Source of the DNA: Deferribacteraceae bacterium
GTDB lineage: Bacteria; Chrysiogenota; Deferribacteres; Deferribacterales; JAISNW01
Direction of reading: 5' to 3'
Length of the DNA stretch: 5,041 bases
Assembly (NCBI GenBank): GCA_031285415.1
Contig: JAITWF010000007.1
Coordinates: 1 to 5,041 of the forward strand
Shown: piece after piece, positions 1-5,041 of the stretch
How the letters are laid out: each line of letters opens with the position of its first letter
Numbering within the stretch: the stretch's first letter is position 1
Notes under the pieces: generated by a model
Database searches by the model: none
The model's input: only the letters and a program-made list of their open reading frames with translations
Told to the model about the DNA's origin: nothing
Position numbers and translations under genes: made by a program

Positions 1-377
1 AGCTCATCTGCGCCAGCCTTTGCGCAAGCCATCGACACGCCAAGGATAGCGTTTGCGCCAAGCTTCGCCTTGTTATCTGTGCCATCGAGGTCGATCATAA
101 TCTCATCGATCATCTTCTGATCAAGCACGCTGACGCCATCTAGCTCATCTGCGATAACTGTGTTGACATTTTGAACCGCCGTCAACACCCCTTTGCCCTG
201 AAAGCGAGTTTTATCGCCATCACGCAGCTCTACAGCCTCAAATTCCCCTGTAGATGCGCCACTTGGAACAGCAGCACGCCCTATGGCACCTGTGCTAGTC
301 AATACTGTTACCTCAACCGTTGGATTACCCCTAGAGTCAATGATCTCCATCGCTTGGACGTCAATAATTTCTGACAT
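1..377 (-). CDS. eno: Enolase, N-terminal 125 residues (3' end beyond window)
   Basis: Enolase (phosphopyruvate hydratase) is the cytoplasmic Mg-dependent glycolytic enzyme that interconverts 2-phosphoglycerate and phosphoenolpyruvate. Translating the minus strand from the ATG at 377 gives a typical enolase N-terminal domain: the opening segment with EIIDSRGNPTVEV (residues 11-23), the mobile active-site loop SGASTGEFEAVELRDGD (residues 39-55), and the conserved LDGTDNKAKLGANAILGVSMA stretch (from residue 97). The catalytic barrel, about 300 further residues, lies beyond the left edge, so the gene is cut by the window and not broken. The start is supported by a strong G-rich Shine-Dalgarno 6 nt upstream and by family length. 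It follows trxA after 28 nt and is probably co-transcribed with it. I see no convincing promoter of its own in the gap. Confidence 0.97.
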   Translation of the reverse strand, partial: MSEIIDVQAMEIIDSRGNPTVEVTVLTSTGAIGRAAVPSGASTGEFEAVELRDGDKTRFQGKGVLTAVQNVNTVIADELDGVSVLDQKMIDEIMIDLDGTDNKAKLGANAILGVSMACAKAGADE

Positions 378-383
378 ATCTTA

Positions 384-390
384 CCCCCCT
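384..390 (-). promoter_or_regulatory. Ribosome binding site of eno
   Basis: The minus strand reads AGGGGGG, 6 nt before the eno ATG. It pairs with the anti-Shine-Dalgarno through one G:U wobble, and it fixes the start of enolase at 377. Confidence 0.8.
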
Positions 391-405
391 AATTTATTAT
401 CGTAC

Positions 406-723
406 TTATAGATACTTTTTAATAGCGTCTTCGTAGGTTGCTTTAGGCTGTACGCCGACGAACTGCTCTACAAGCTCCCCTTTATGGAAGATTAGCACTG
501 TAGGAATGCTCATTATACCGTAATCAGAGGAGATCTCTCGATTCTCATCCACATTAACTTTGCCGACTTTAGCCTTGCCATCAAACTCTGTAGCAAGTGC
601 GTCGATTGTAGGGCTTAACATCCTGCAAGGTTGGCACCAAGACGCCCAAAAATCAAGCAGCACTGGTGTGTTAGACTTCGTTACTTCCGCCTCAAAATTA
701 CTGTCAGTGATAACAACTGGCAT
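406..723 (-). CDS. trxA: Thioredoxin (WCQPC active site)
   Basis: This is a small cytoplasmic protein-disulfide reductase that donates electrons to ribonucleotide reductase, peroxiredoxins, methionine sulfoxide reductase and similar partners. The 105-residue product is close to the usual thioredoxin length (E. coli 109). The buried Asp is D24, the redox motif is W29-C30-Q31-P32-C33, and the cis-proline is P74 in SIPT. The G83 and G90 turns of the C-terminal half are also in place. The first X of the CXXC motif is Gln where classical thioredoxins have Gly. An in-frame TTG at 753 would add ten residues. I reject it because it lies inside the predicted -10 box, and because the ATG at 723 has a GGAGG 5 nt upstream. 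The gene is preceded by its own promoter and followed 28 nt later by eno. No signal peptide or membrane segment is seen, which argues against a secreted thioredoxin-like protein. Confidence 0.96.
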   Translation of the reverse strand: MPVVITDSNFEAEVTKSNTPVLLDFWASWCQPCRMLSPTIDALATEFDGKAKVGKVNVDENREISSDYGIMSIPTVLIFHKGELVEQFVGVQPKATYEDAIKKYL

Positions 724-728
724 TTCAT

Positions 729-733
729 CCTCC
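729..733 (-). promoter_or_regulatory. Ribosome binding site of trxA
   Basis: GGAGG on the minus strand, 5 nt before the ATG at 723. It decides between this start and the TTG 30 nt upstream, which has no Shine-Dalgarno. Confidence 0.85.
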
Positions 734-752
734 AAATAATAATCTCTAATCA

Positions 753-781
753 AGGATACCGATCTTAGATCGCTGTGTCAA
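753..781 (-). promoter_or_regulatory. Sigma-70-type promoter of trxA-eno
   Basis: On the minus strand a perfect -35 hexamer TTGACA (781 down to 776) is followed by a 17-nt spacer and a -10 hexamer TATCCT (758 down to 753, 4 of 6 consensus). The predicted transcript start is near 746, giving a leader of about 23 nt that contains the GGAGG of trxA. The TGA inside TTGACA is the stop codon of the upstream TIGR02757 gene, so the promoter begins exactly where that gene ends. The call rests on consensus match, ideal spacing and position; no transcript data are available. Confidence 0.72.
760..772 (-). repeat. 13-bp perfect palindrome in the trxA promoter spacer
   Basis: The plus strand reads CGATCT-T-AGATCG, two 6-nt arms that are exact reverse complements around one central base. 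It lies wholly between the -35 and -10 hexamers of the trxA promoter and contains two GATC tetramers. With a 1-nt centre it makes a poor hairpin, so a protein-binding site (operator) is more plausible than a terminator, and no U-run follows. No regulator can be named. Confidence 0.6.
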
Positions 782-1533
782 CAGAATTTGCATATCCCAT
801 ATTCGGCACATTTTGCGCATCTTTCCGACGGTTCATACTGGCATTTGTGCGCTATCCCTAGCCGTGTCAGCGCAAAATCGTATTTAACTGGGTCTAATGG
901 CGATAGCTTGCGAAAATATGAGTTAATCTTCTCTCTAGCCTTCACTCCAGATTCGTTCTGGGTAATTATTTTTAAGCTCACAGACATTCTATGGACATGC
1001 GTATCGAGTGGAAAGTTCAGATCCATAGCGTTATAATTCATCCATAGCCCTAGATCTACATCATCTTTGCGTATCATCCAGCGAAGAAACATCCATAGCC
1101 GTTTAGAGGCAGACTTTTCGGGGATAGCGAAGAGGAACTTTATACCAGGTGTTAATGTGTCAAAGTAGTTCGATCTAATTATATTAAACGCCTCAAGAGC
1201 ACCATTAGCGAATAGCTTTTCTAGGCTACCGTGATCATTATAGATTCGCTTCATTGCATTGCAGTAGGCTTCAACGTCGTTTACTGTCTGGAATCGATAC
1301 TTTAGCCTATCAGGGTTCGGTTTAAGCGTATACGGATCGGTGCCACAGCTATCAAAAAAGGCGTAGAGAAACTTCTGCATAGCCTTCACATTGCCATATG
1401 CAAATAGTGCCGCCGTAAAGGCGATAAACTCGGTATTTCCCTCCAAAGTATGCGGAAAGAGGATCGGGTCTGTTTTAATATACTCGGCTGTATTGTACTT
1501 GGAGTATATATGCTCGAAGAAATTATCAGGCAT
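778..1533 (-). CDS. TIGR02757/DUF2400 family protein, endonuclease III-like motifs
   Basis: The 251-residue product matches my memory of the TIGR02757 (DUF2400) family, which has no settled function. Family landmarks are DPI (22-24), EFIAFTAALFAYGNV (35-49), SASKRLWMFLRWMIR (141-155), DLGLW (160-164) and PLDTHVHR (175-182). The C-terminus ends in five cysteines, C231, C239, C242, C248 and C251, spaced C-X7-C-X2-C-X5-C-X2-C. This resembles the C-X6-C-X2-C-X5-C [4Fe-4S] loop of endonuclease III. D177 in LDTHVHR sits like the catalytic Asp in VDTHIFR of that enzyme, and K144 is a candidate catalytic Lys. A HhH-GPD-type DNA glycosylase/lyase fold is therefore my inference, not established. The ATG at 1533 overlaps the stop of the upstream gene by 8 nt (ATGCCTGA) and has no clear Shine-Dalgarno, so translation is probably coupled. 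Confidence 0.87.
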   Translation of the reverse strand: MPDNFFEHIYSKYNTAEYIKTDPILFPHTLEGNTEFIAFTAALFAYGNVKAMQKFLYAFFDSCGTDPYTLKPNPDRLKYRFQTVNDVEAYCNAMKRIYNDHGSLEKLFANGALEAFNIIRSNYFDTLTPGIKFLFAIPEKSASKRLWMFLRWMIRKDDVDLGLWMNYNAMDLNFPLDTHVHRMSVSLKIITQNESGVKAREKINSYFRKLSPLDPVKYDFALTRLGIAHKCQYEPSERCAKCAEYGICKFC

Positions 1534-3913
1534 ACGGCTTTAAATTGGTGCGAACGATCGTTGGAATCTTTTCGTAACATGATCGCCTGAAAAATTCTGG
1601 GAGGTGGAACGCCCCCTTGTCTGTAATGGACATATCGAGCGTATTATCGCCAACAGCTATCAGGAAATCCTCCAACTTGACTACCTTTGGGCGACCCTGT
1701 TTGTCGGTTTTTTCGTAGAACGCCTTACCGCCATCGATTGCACCCTTTATAAAGTTGAAGCTCTCCTCGTCAAACCGATATGTCATAGTATACGACGACA
1801 GATTCTTCGCCCAGACAGCCTCCTGTATCGATAAAACTTTAACTCCAGCTGGCGCAAGGGCGTTAATCCTTTGTAGCGTATCAGCCTTTATAGAGGAGGG
1901 GGCAAGCTCCAGAAGTAGGCTTTCATTATCGCCAGCCACACCCACAGGGGTAGGGGCTTGCAAAACGGTACGAGGGATAGGGTTAAATCCTTCGGTAAAC
2001 TTTAACGTCACCCCAGCGGCGATCAGTATATGCGTGAATATGCGCACAAGATCGAGGGCAGACATGAATACACCCACGCCGTGTTTCTCAAAGAGTAGCT
2101 CATATCGTTTAAACTCGGTTGGGGCGATATATCTATCAACGTTAAAGTTTGGATCTGCCTCTGCCTGTGTATTTTTAATCGTTTTAAAGTCGCAAACGCC
2201 GCATGCAGAGCATTTGCCGTGTCTGCAATCCTCTGTTGTGCAAGCATTTGCGGCATTATCTCGCTCACGAAGTAGCCACTTATTATCTAGCCCACAGTTG
2301 ACTGTACTCCACGGCAGATCTTCATCGTCGGTATACGAGTGGCTAGCAAAATCAGCGATAGTCAATCCCTCTTCGGTGAAAAGCTCTCTCCAGCGGTCTC
2401 TAGAGAAGTATTCGCTCCATGCATCTAGATAGAATCCTTTATCAATAGCGTTAGTAAGTAGCTTCGTCCAGCGAGAATCCCCCCTAGCAATCGCAGCTTC
2501 TATCGAGCTTGTGGTGACATCGTGATACTTTAACATCACCTTATCTCGCCGTAGCTCATCTTTCAGTAGGAAGTGTCTGCGCTTTAGCTCCTCTGGAGGC
2601 AGCTGTCCGAACCGCTCAAAGGGGGTGTGCGGCTTCGGTACAAAGTTTGACATTGAGATAGTAAGGTTAAACCCTCTACCGCCCCCCTTCACCGCATACT
2701 TAATCTTACGTACTAAGACAGCGATCTCAAGGATATCTTCATCTGTCTCGTACGGTAAGCCGCACATAAAGTATAGCTTTGCGCCGCTATACCCTGCATT
2801 TTTTGCGTACACTGCGGCGTTTATGATCTCCTCTTCGGATAGATTCTTGTTTATTATATCTCGTAGCCTCTGCGAGCCAGCCTCAGGGGCGATAGTAAAT
2901 CCAGATTTGCGTACAGCTCCTATCTTTTCAAAGATTGCAGGGTTCACCGTCTCTGCACGAAGGGAGGGGAGGGAGAGCGATATTTTACGTTCATTCAAGC
3001 CGCTACCTAGCTTCTCTAATAGTGGCTCTATCTGCGAATAGTCACCTGTGTCGAGACTTAGAAGGGAGATCTCTTGATAGCCAGTGCTATTAAGCATATT
3101 CAGTGCGGTGCCGCACAGATTTGCGACCCCCTTCTCACGCACAGGTCGGTAGATCATCCCAGCCTGGCAAAACCTGCAGCCGTTTGTGCAGCCTCGAGCT
3201 ATCTCCATAGCGATACGATCCTGCACCACAGGCATGATCGGCACTAGTGGGGCAACGTCGCCACTATCGGTACTAAACCCTTTAAAGATCTCACGCACCG
3301 CCACTTTTTTAGGCTCTATCAGTGGGATATAGGTGAAGGGGTACTCGTTTAACATCTCGAGCTGCTCCCTGCGTGTTGCGCCTGACTTTCTGAGCTGATA
3401 TAGACGTTCCATCGCTTGCGTCAGTGCAATATCCATCTCACCCATAAAAAATACATCTATAAAGGCTGAAAGTGGGGCAGGGTTTAGGATACAGCCGCCA
3501 CCAGCTATAATAATAGGGTCGTTATCGTTCCGATCGGCAGATAGTAGCGGAATTCCACCCTTAACGAGGAGTTGTAGCGCAGTGGTGTAGCTCATCTCAT
3601 ACTGAAAGCTAAATCCTAAAACGTCAAACTCCTTTATAGGTGTGCGAGACTCGAGCGATACCATAACGGCACCGCCTAGCGTCTCAAGTGCGTCAGGATT
3701 AGGGGCGAAGAATCGCTCGCAGACGATATTGTCACTCTCGTTTAGTTTAGAGTAGATAATGCGAAAGCCGAGGTGACTCATCCCTATATCGTATATATCG
3801 GGGAAGGTGAGGCAGAACTTTAGCCTGTTTTCATGCGATTTTTCAATCCTGCCCATCTCTCCGCCAGAGTAGCGGAGCGGTTTCGACACTCGTAAAAGGT
3901 TATTATCTTGCAT
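1526..3913 (-). CDS. Fused B12-type radical SAM protein (TIGR03960) with C-terminal DUF2344 (TIGR03936)
   Basis: This 795-residue cytoplasmic protein has three parts. Residues about 30-165 form a Rossmann-like segment of the B12-binding type (FPDIYDIGMSHLG, then AGGGC and FMGE). No cobalamin-ligating DXHXXG motif is visible. Next comes a radical SAM domain with the cluster motif C242-X3-C246-X2-C249 in RGCTNGCRFCQAG, and with TIAPEAGSQRLRDIINKN (340-357) and LYFMCGLPYETDEDI. A second cysteine group follows, C558-X4-C563-X4-C568-X2-C571-X2-C574. From about residue 601 the sequence is DUF2344-like (KRYELLFEKHGVGVFMSALD, then FTEGFNPIPR). The two parts are separate adjacent genes in many Firmicutes and fused in other phyla. 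The substrate is unknown. I chose the ATG at 3913, which overlaps the preceding gene by 11 nt; GTG codons at 3922 and 3925 would add three or four residues. None has a strong Shine-Dalgarno, so coupling to the upstream gene is likely. Confidence 0.92.
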   Translation of the reverse strand: MQDNNLLRVSKPLRYSGGEMGRIEKSHENRLKFCLTFPDIYDIGMSHLGFRIIYSKLNESDNIVCERFFAPNPDALETLGGAVMVSLESRTPIKEFDVLGFSFQYEMSYTTALQLLVKGGIPLLSADRNDNDPIIIAGGGCILNPAPLSAFIDVFFMGEMDIALTQAMERLYQLRKSGATRREQLEMLNEYPFTYIPLIEPKKVAVREIFKGFSTDSGDVAPLVPIMPVVQDRIAMEIARGCTNGCRFCQAGMIYRPVREKGVANLCGTALNMLNSTGYQEISLLSLDTGDYSQIEPLLEKLGSGLNERKISLSLPSLRAETVNPAIFEKIGAVRKSGFTIAPEAGSQRLRDIINKNLSEEEIINAAVYAKNAGYSGAKLYFMCGLPYETDEDILEIAVLVRKIKYAVKGGGRGFNLTISMSNFVPKPHTPFERFGQLPPEELKRRHFLLKDELRRDKVMLKYHDVTTSSIEAAIARGDSRWTKLLTNAIDKGFYLDAWSEYFSRDRWRELFTEEGLTIADFASHSYTDDEDLPWSTVNCGLDNKWLLRERDNAANACTTEDCRHGKCSACGVCDFKTIKNTQAEADPNFNVDRYIAPTEFKRYELLFEKHGVGVFMSALDLVRIFTHILIAAGVTLKFTEGFNPIPRTVLQAPTPVGVAGDNESLLLELAPSSIKADTLQRINALAPAGVKVLSIQEAVWAKNLSSYTMTYRFDEESFNFIKGAIDGGKAFYEKTDKQGRPKVVKLEDFLIAVGDNTLDMSITDKGAFHLPEFFRRSCYEKIPTIVRTNLKPYA

Positions 3914-4520
3914 TTGCGGCACCACGTACGAACGGATTCAATCTCTTCTCCTCTCCAATAGTGGTCTTGTCGCCATGTCCTGGATAGACGATCGTATCAT
4001 CATCGAGTTTGTATAGTTTATTTGCAATCGAATCGACCAACGCCTTAGGATCGCCGTGTGGCAGGTCGGTTCTGCCAACAGATCGCTCAAATAGTGTGTC
4101 ACCAGTGAATACAGCCTTCATATCGGGGATATAGAAGCATACGCCGCCGGTGGAGTGACCAGGGGTGTGTATTACATGGATCTCCGCCTCAAACTTTATC
4201 ACCTGGCGATCGTTTAGCGAATTAGTCGCCTTTATATCTAGCCCCAACGCCTTTGCAGAGTGCGCAAGCACAGGGGTGTCGCCGTCGTGCATAAATATTG
4301 GAATATTATATTTCGCCTTCAACTCTTCCGCTGCGCCAATATGGTCGAAATGCCCATGGGTAAAGAGAATCTGGAGCGGTATAAGCTTATTCGCCTCGAT
4401 ATATTTGATAACCGTCTCTGGCTCGCCGCCTGGATCGATTATTGTAAGCCTGTTTTGGCTATCACTCAATAAGTAACAGTTGGCTCCTATTGGGGGCAAT
4501 GGCATAATATTTAACTTCAT
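3903..4520 (-). CDS. MBL-fold hydrolase, glyoxalase II-like
   Basis: This 205-residue protein has the complete metal-binding set of the metallo-beta-lactamase fold: H55-X-H57-X-D59-H60 (THGHFDH), H122 (HTPGHS), bridging D141 (TGDTLF) and H182 (YPGHGDKT). The GDTLF...GRTDLPHGD segment (residues 140-157) places it with the small, roughly 200-residue YcbL/glyoxalase II-like hydrolases, which lack the C-terminal substrate domain of classical GloB. It is cytoplasmic, with no signal peptide. Hydrolysis of S-lactoylglutathione or another thioester is the family expectation; the actual substrate cannot be read from sequence. The ATG at 4520 lies 2 nt after the dtd stop, and its AGAGG ribosome site is inside the last dtd codons. 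Its 3' end overlaps the radical SAM gene. Confidence 0.93.
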   Translation of the reverse strand: MKLNIMPLPPIGANCYLLSDSQNRLTIIDPGGEPETVIKYIEANKLIPLQILFTHGHFDHIGAAEELKAKYNIPIFMHDGDTPVLAHSAKALGLDIKATNSLNDRQVIKFEAEIHVIHTPGHSTGGVCFYIPDMKAVFTGDTLFERSVGRTDLPHGDPKALVDSIANKLYKLDDDTIVYPGHGDKTTIGEEKRLNPFVRGAANAR

Positions 4521-4522
4521 TT

Positions 4523-4966
4523 TTACCTCTCGATTATTAGCGTAACGGGTCCATCATTCACAAGCGATACCTGCATATCTGCGCCAAAGATCCCTGTGCC
4601 AACACGATCTGCACCCAGCACAGAGCGGATATTATTAACGTACGTTTTATATAGATCCTCTGCGATAGTTGGTAGCTCTGCCATTGAAAAATCGGGGCGA
4701 TTCCCCTTCGATAGATCTGCCGCCAATGTAAACTGACTTATTACTAGAACTTCGCCATTTATATCTTTGACAGATAATGACATTTTATGATTCTTGTCTG
4801 CAAATATTCGCAGATTGCAGATCTTCTCTGCAAGGAGTTTTGCACTCTCAACATTATCATCTTTTACAACGCCTAGAAGCACTAATAGCCCTCTATCTAT
4901 CGAGCTAATCGTTTTGCCATCTACCTCAACTTTAGCATTCAATACCCTTTGCACGCACGCTATCAT
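4523..4966 (-). CDS. dtd: D-aminoacyl-tRNA deacylase
   Basis: Dtd hydrolyses the ester bond of D-aminoacyl-tRNAs (and glycyl-tRNA-Ala), freeing the tRNA and keeping D-residues out of proteins. The 147-residue product is full family length and nearly collinear with well-known members. It opens with MIACVQRV, has GLLVLLGV (26-33) and NLRIF (51-55), the catalytic-site SQFTL at 77-81 with T80, and FGADMQV (127-133). It ends with NDGPVT (137-142), whose Gly-Pro forms the chiral-proofreading cross-subunit motif. No key residue is missing. The ATG at 4966 fits the family N-terminus and has an AGGAG 9 nt upstream. It is the first gene of a tightly packed set that continues with the MBL-fold hydrolase 2 nt later. 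Confidence 0.97.
   Translation of the reverse strand: MIACVQRVLNAKVEVDGKTISSIDRGLLVLLGVVKDDNVESAKLLAEKICNLRIFADKNHKMSLSVKDINGEVLVISQFTLAADLSKGNRPDFSMAELPTIAEDLYKTYVNNIRSVLGADRVGTGIFGADMQVSLVNDGPVTLIIER
4526..4530 (-). promoter_or_regulatory. Ribosome binding site of the MBL-fold gene, inside dtd
   Basis: AGAGG on the minus strand, 5 nt before the ATG at 4520. It overlaps the last sense codons of dtd (GAG AGG TAA), so ribosomes ending dtd stop on top of it. This is consistent with coupled translation. Confidence 0.65.
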
Positions 4967-4975
4967 CTAAAGATA

Positions 4976-4980
4976 CTCCT
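4976..4980 (-). promoter_or_regulatory. Ribosome binding site of dtd
   Basis: AGGAG on the minus strand, 9 nt before the ATG at 4966. This is a usable spacing at the long end, and it supports that start. Confidence 0.7.
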
Positions 4981-5006
4981 AATATTGACCTTCATAAGTT
5001 TCAACT

Positions 5007-5019
5007 GTATAAAGTATAC
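5007..5019 (-). repeat. GTATA-N3-TATAC inverted repeat over the dtd -10 region
   Basis: Five-nucleotide arms GTATA and TATAC separated by three bases, overlapping the putative -10 hexamer of dtd. It could be an operator half-site pair. However, TATA-rich -10 boxes are easily self-complementary, so chance is a fair explanation. Confidence 0.3.
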
Positions 5020-5039
5020 CACAATGCACGCGCCTACAA
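5013..5039 (-). promoter_or_regulatory. Possible extended -10 promoter of the dtd gene set
   Basis: On the minus strand TATACT (5018 down to 5013, 5 of 6 consensus) is preceded by TGG, giving the TGnTATACT extended -10 form. A poor -35 candidate, TTGTAG (5039 down to 5034), sits 15 nt upstream. Transcription would start near 5006, giving a leader of about 40 nt. The -10 match is good, but the -35 is weak and the window ends here, so a promoter further upstream is equally possible. Confidence 0.45.
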
Positions 5040-5041
5040 TT

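Noticed and set aside
171..374. A 67-codon open frame on the plus strand opposite enolase.
   Set aside because: The enolase reading on the minus strand is unambiguous here, and the plus frame has no domain or ribosome site.
378..420. Possible separate eno promoter (TATAAG or GATAAT on the minus strand at the end of trxA).
   Set aside because: Both look like -10 hexamers, but neither has a reasonable -35 at 16-18 nt. The area is simply AT-rich.
724..753. TTG start adding ten residues to thioredoxin.
   Set aside because: The TTG falls in the predicted -10 box and upstream of the likely transcript start. The ATG at 723 has a proper GGAGG and gives the usual thioredoxin length.
760..772. Palindrome read as a rho-independent terminator for the upstream gene set.
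   Set aside because: The arms are short with a one-base centre, so no stable loop forms, and no T-run follows on the minus strand.
1755..2432. A 225-codon open frame on the plus strand.
   Set aside because: It lies wholly antisense to the radical SAM/DUF2344 gene, whose motifs are clear in this region. Its translation is Ser/Leu/Arg-rich with no recognisable domain, and no ribosome site is evident. It is a shadow frame.
2625..3041. A 138-codon open frame on the plus strand.
   Set aside because: It is antisense to the radical SAM core, where the minus-strand protein has conserved family sequence. The translated product has no family resemblance.
1..5041. A defence system, mobile element, CRISPR array, tRNA or riboswitch.
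   Set aside because: No direct repeats, transposase or integrase motifs, tRNA-like sequence or long structured leader could be found. Nearly all bases belong to the six minus-strand genes.

Overview
All six genes in this window are bacterial and all read on the minus strand, from right to left, with almost no spare DNA. In transcription order they are: dtd (D-aminoacyl-tRNA deacylase); a glyoxalase II-like metallo-beta-lactamase-fold hydrolase; a long radical SAM protein with a C-terminal DUF2344 domain; a TIGR02757/DUF2400 protein; trxA (thioredoxin); and the first 125 codons of eno (enolase), which runs off the left edge. The open frames on the plus strand all lie antisense to these genes and none looks real.

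The layout suggests two transcription units. The first four genes are packed with a 2-nt gap, an 11-nt overlap and an 8-nt overlap, as in a translationally coupled operon, and a possible extended -10 promoter lies in front of dtd. The second unit is trxA-eno. A good sigma-70-type promoter (TTGACA, 17-nt spacer, TATCCT) begins exactly at the stop codon of the TIGR02757 gene. Its spacer holds a perfect 13-bp palindrome carrying two GATC sites. Read-through from the first unit remains possible, because I see no terminator between the two.

The genes mix housekeeping with poorly understood functions. Dtd clears mischarged D-aminoacyl-tRNAs, thioredoxin handles disulfides, and enolase serves glycolysis. 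The MBL-fold protein is probably a thioester or related hydrolase. The radical SAM/DUF2344 protein and the TIGR02757 protein have no settled function that I know of. The latter shows an endonuclease III-like layout: a Lys, an Asp in a DTH motif and a C-terminal Cys cluster.

The organism is a bacterium of moderate GC (mid-40s percent by eye) using the standard code with TGA as a stop. A fused TIGR03960-TIGR03936 protein together with a TIGR02757 protein recalls Gram-negative, often anaerobic lineages such as Desulfobacterota, Deferribacterota or Spirochaetota, but I cannot fix the phylum from this sequence. I see no mobile element, CRISPR array, RNA gene or defence system. This is a core-genome region whose interest lies in two uncharacterised families and one promoter.
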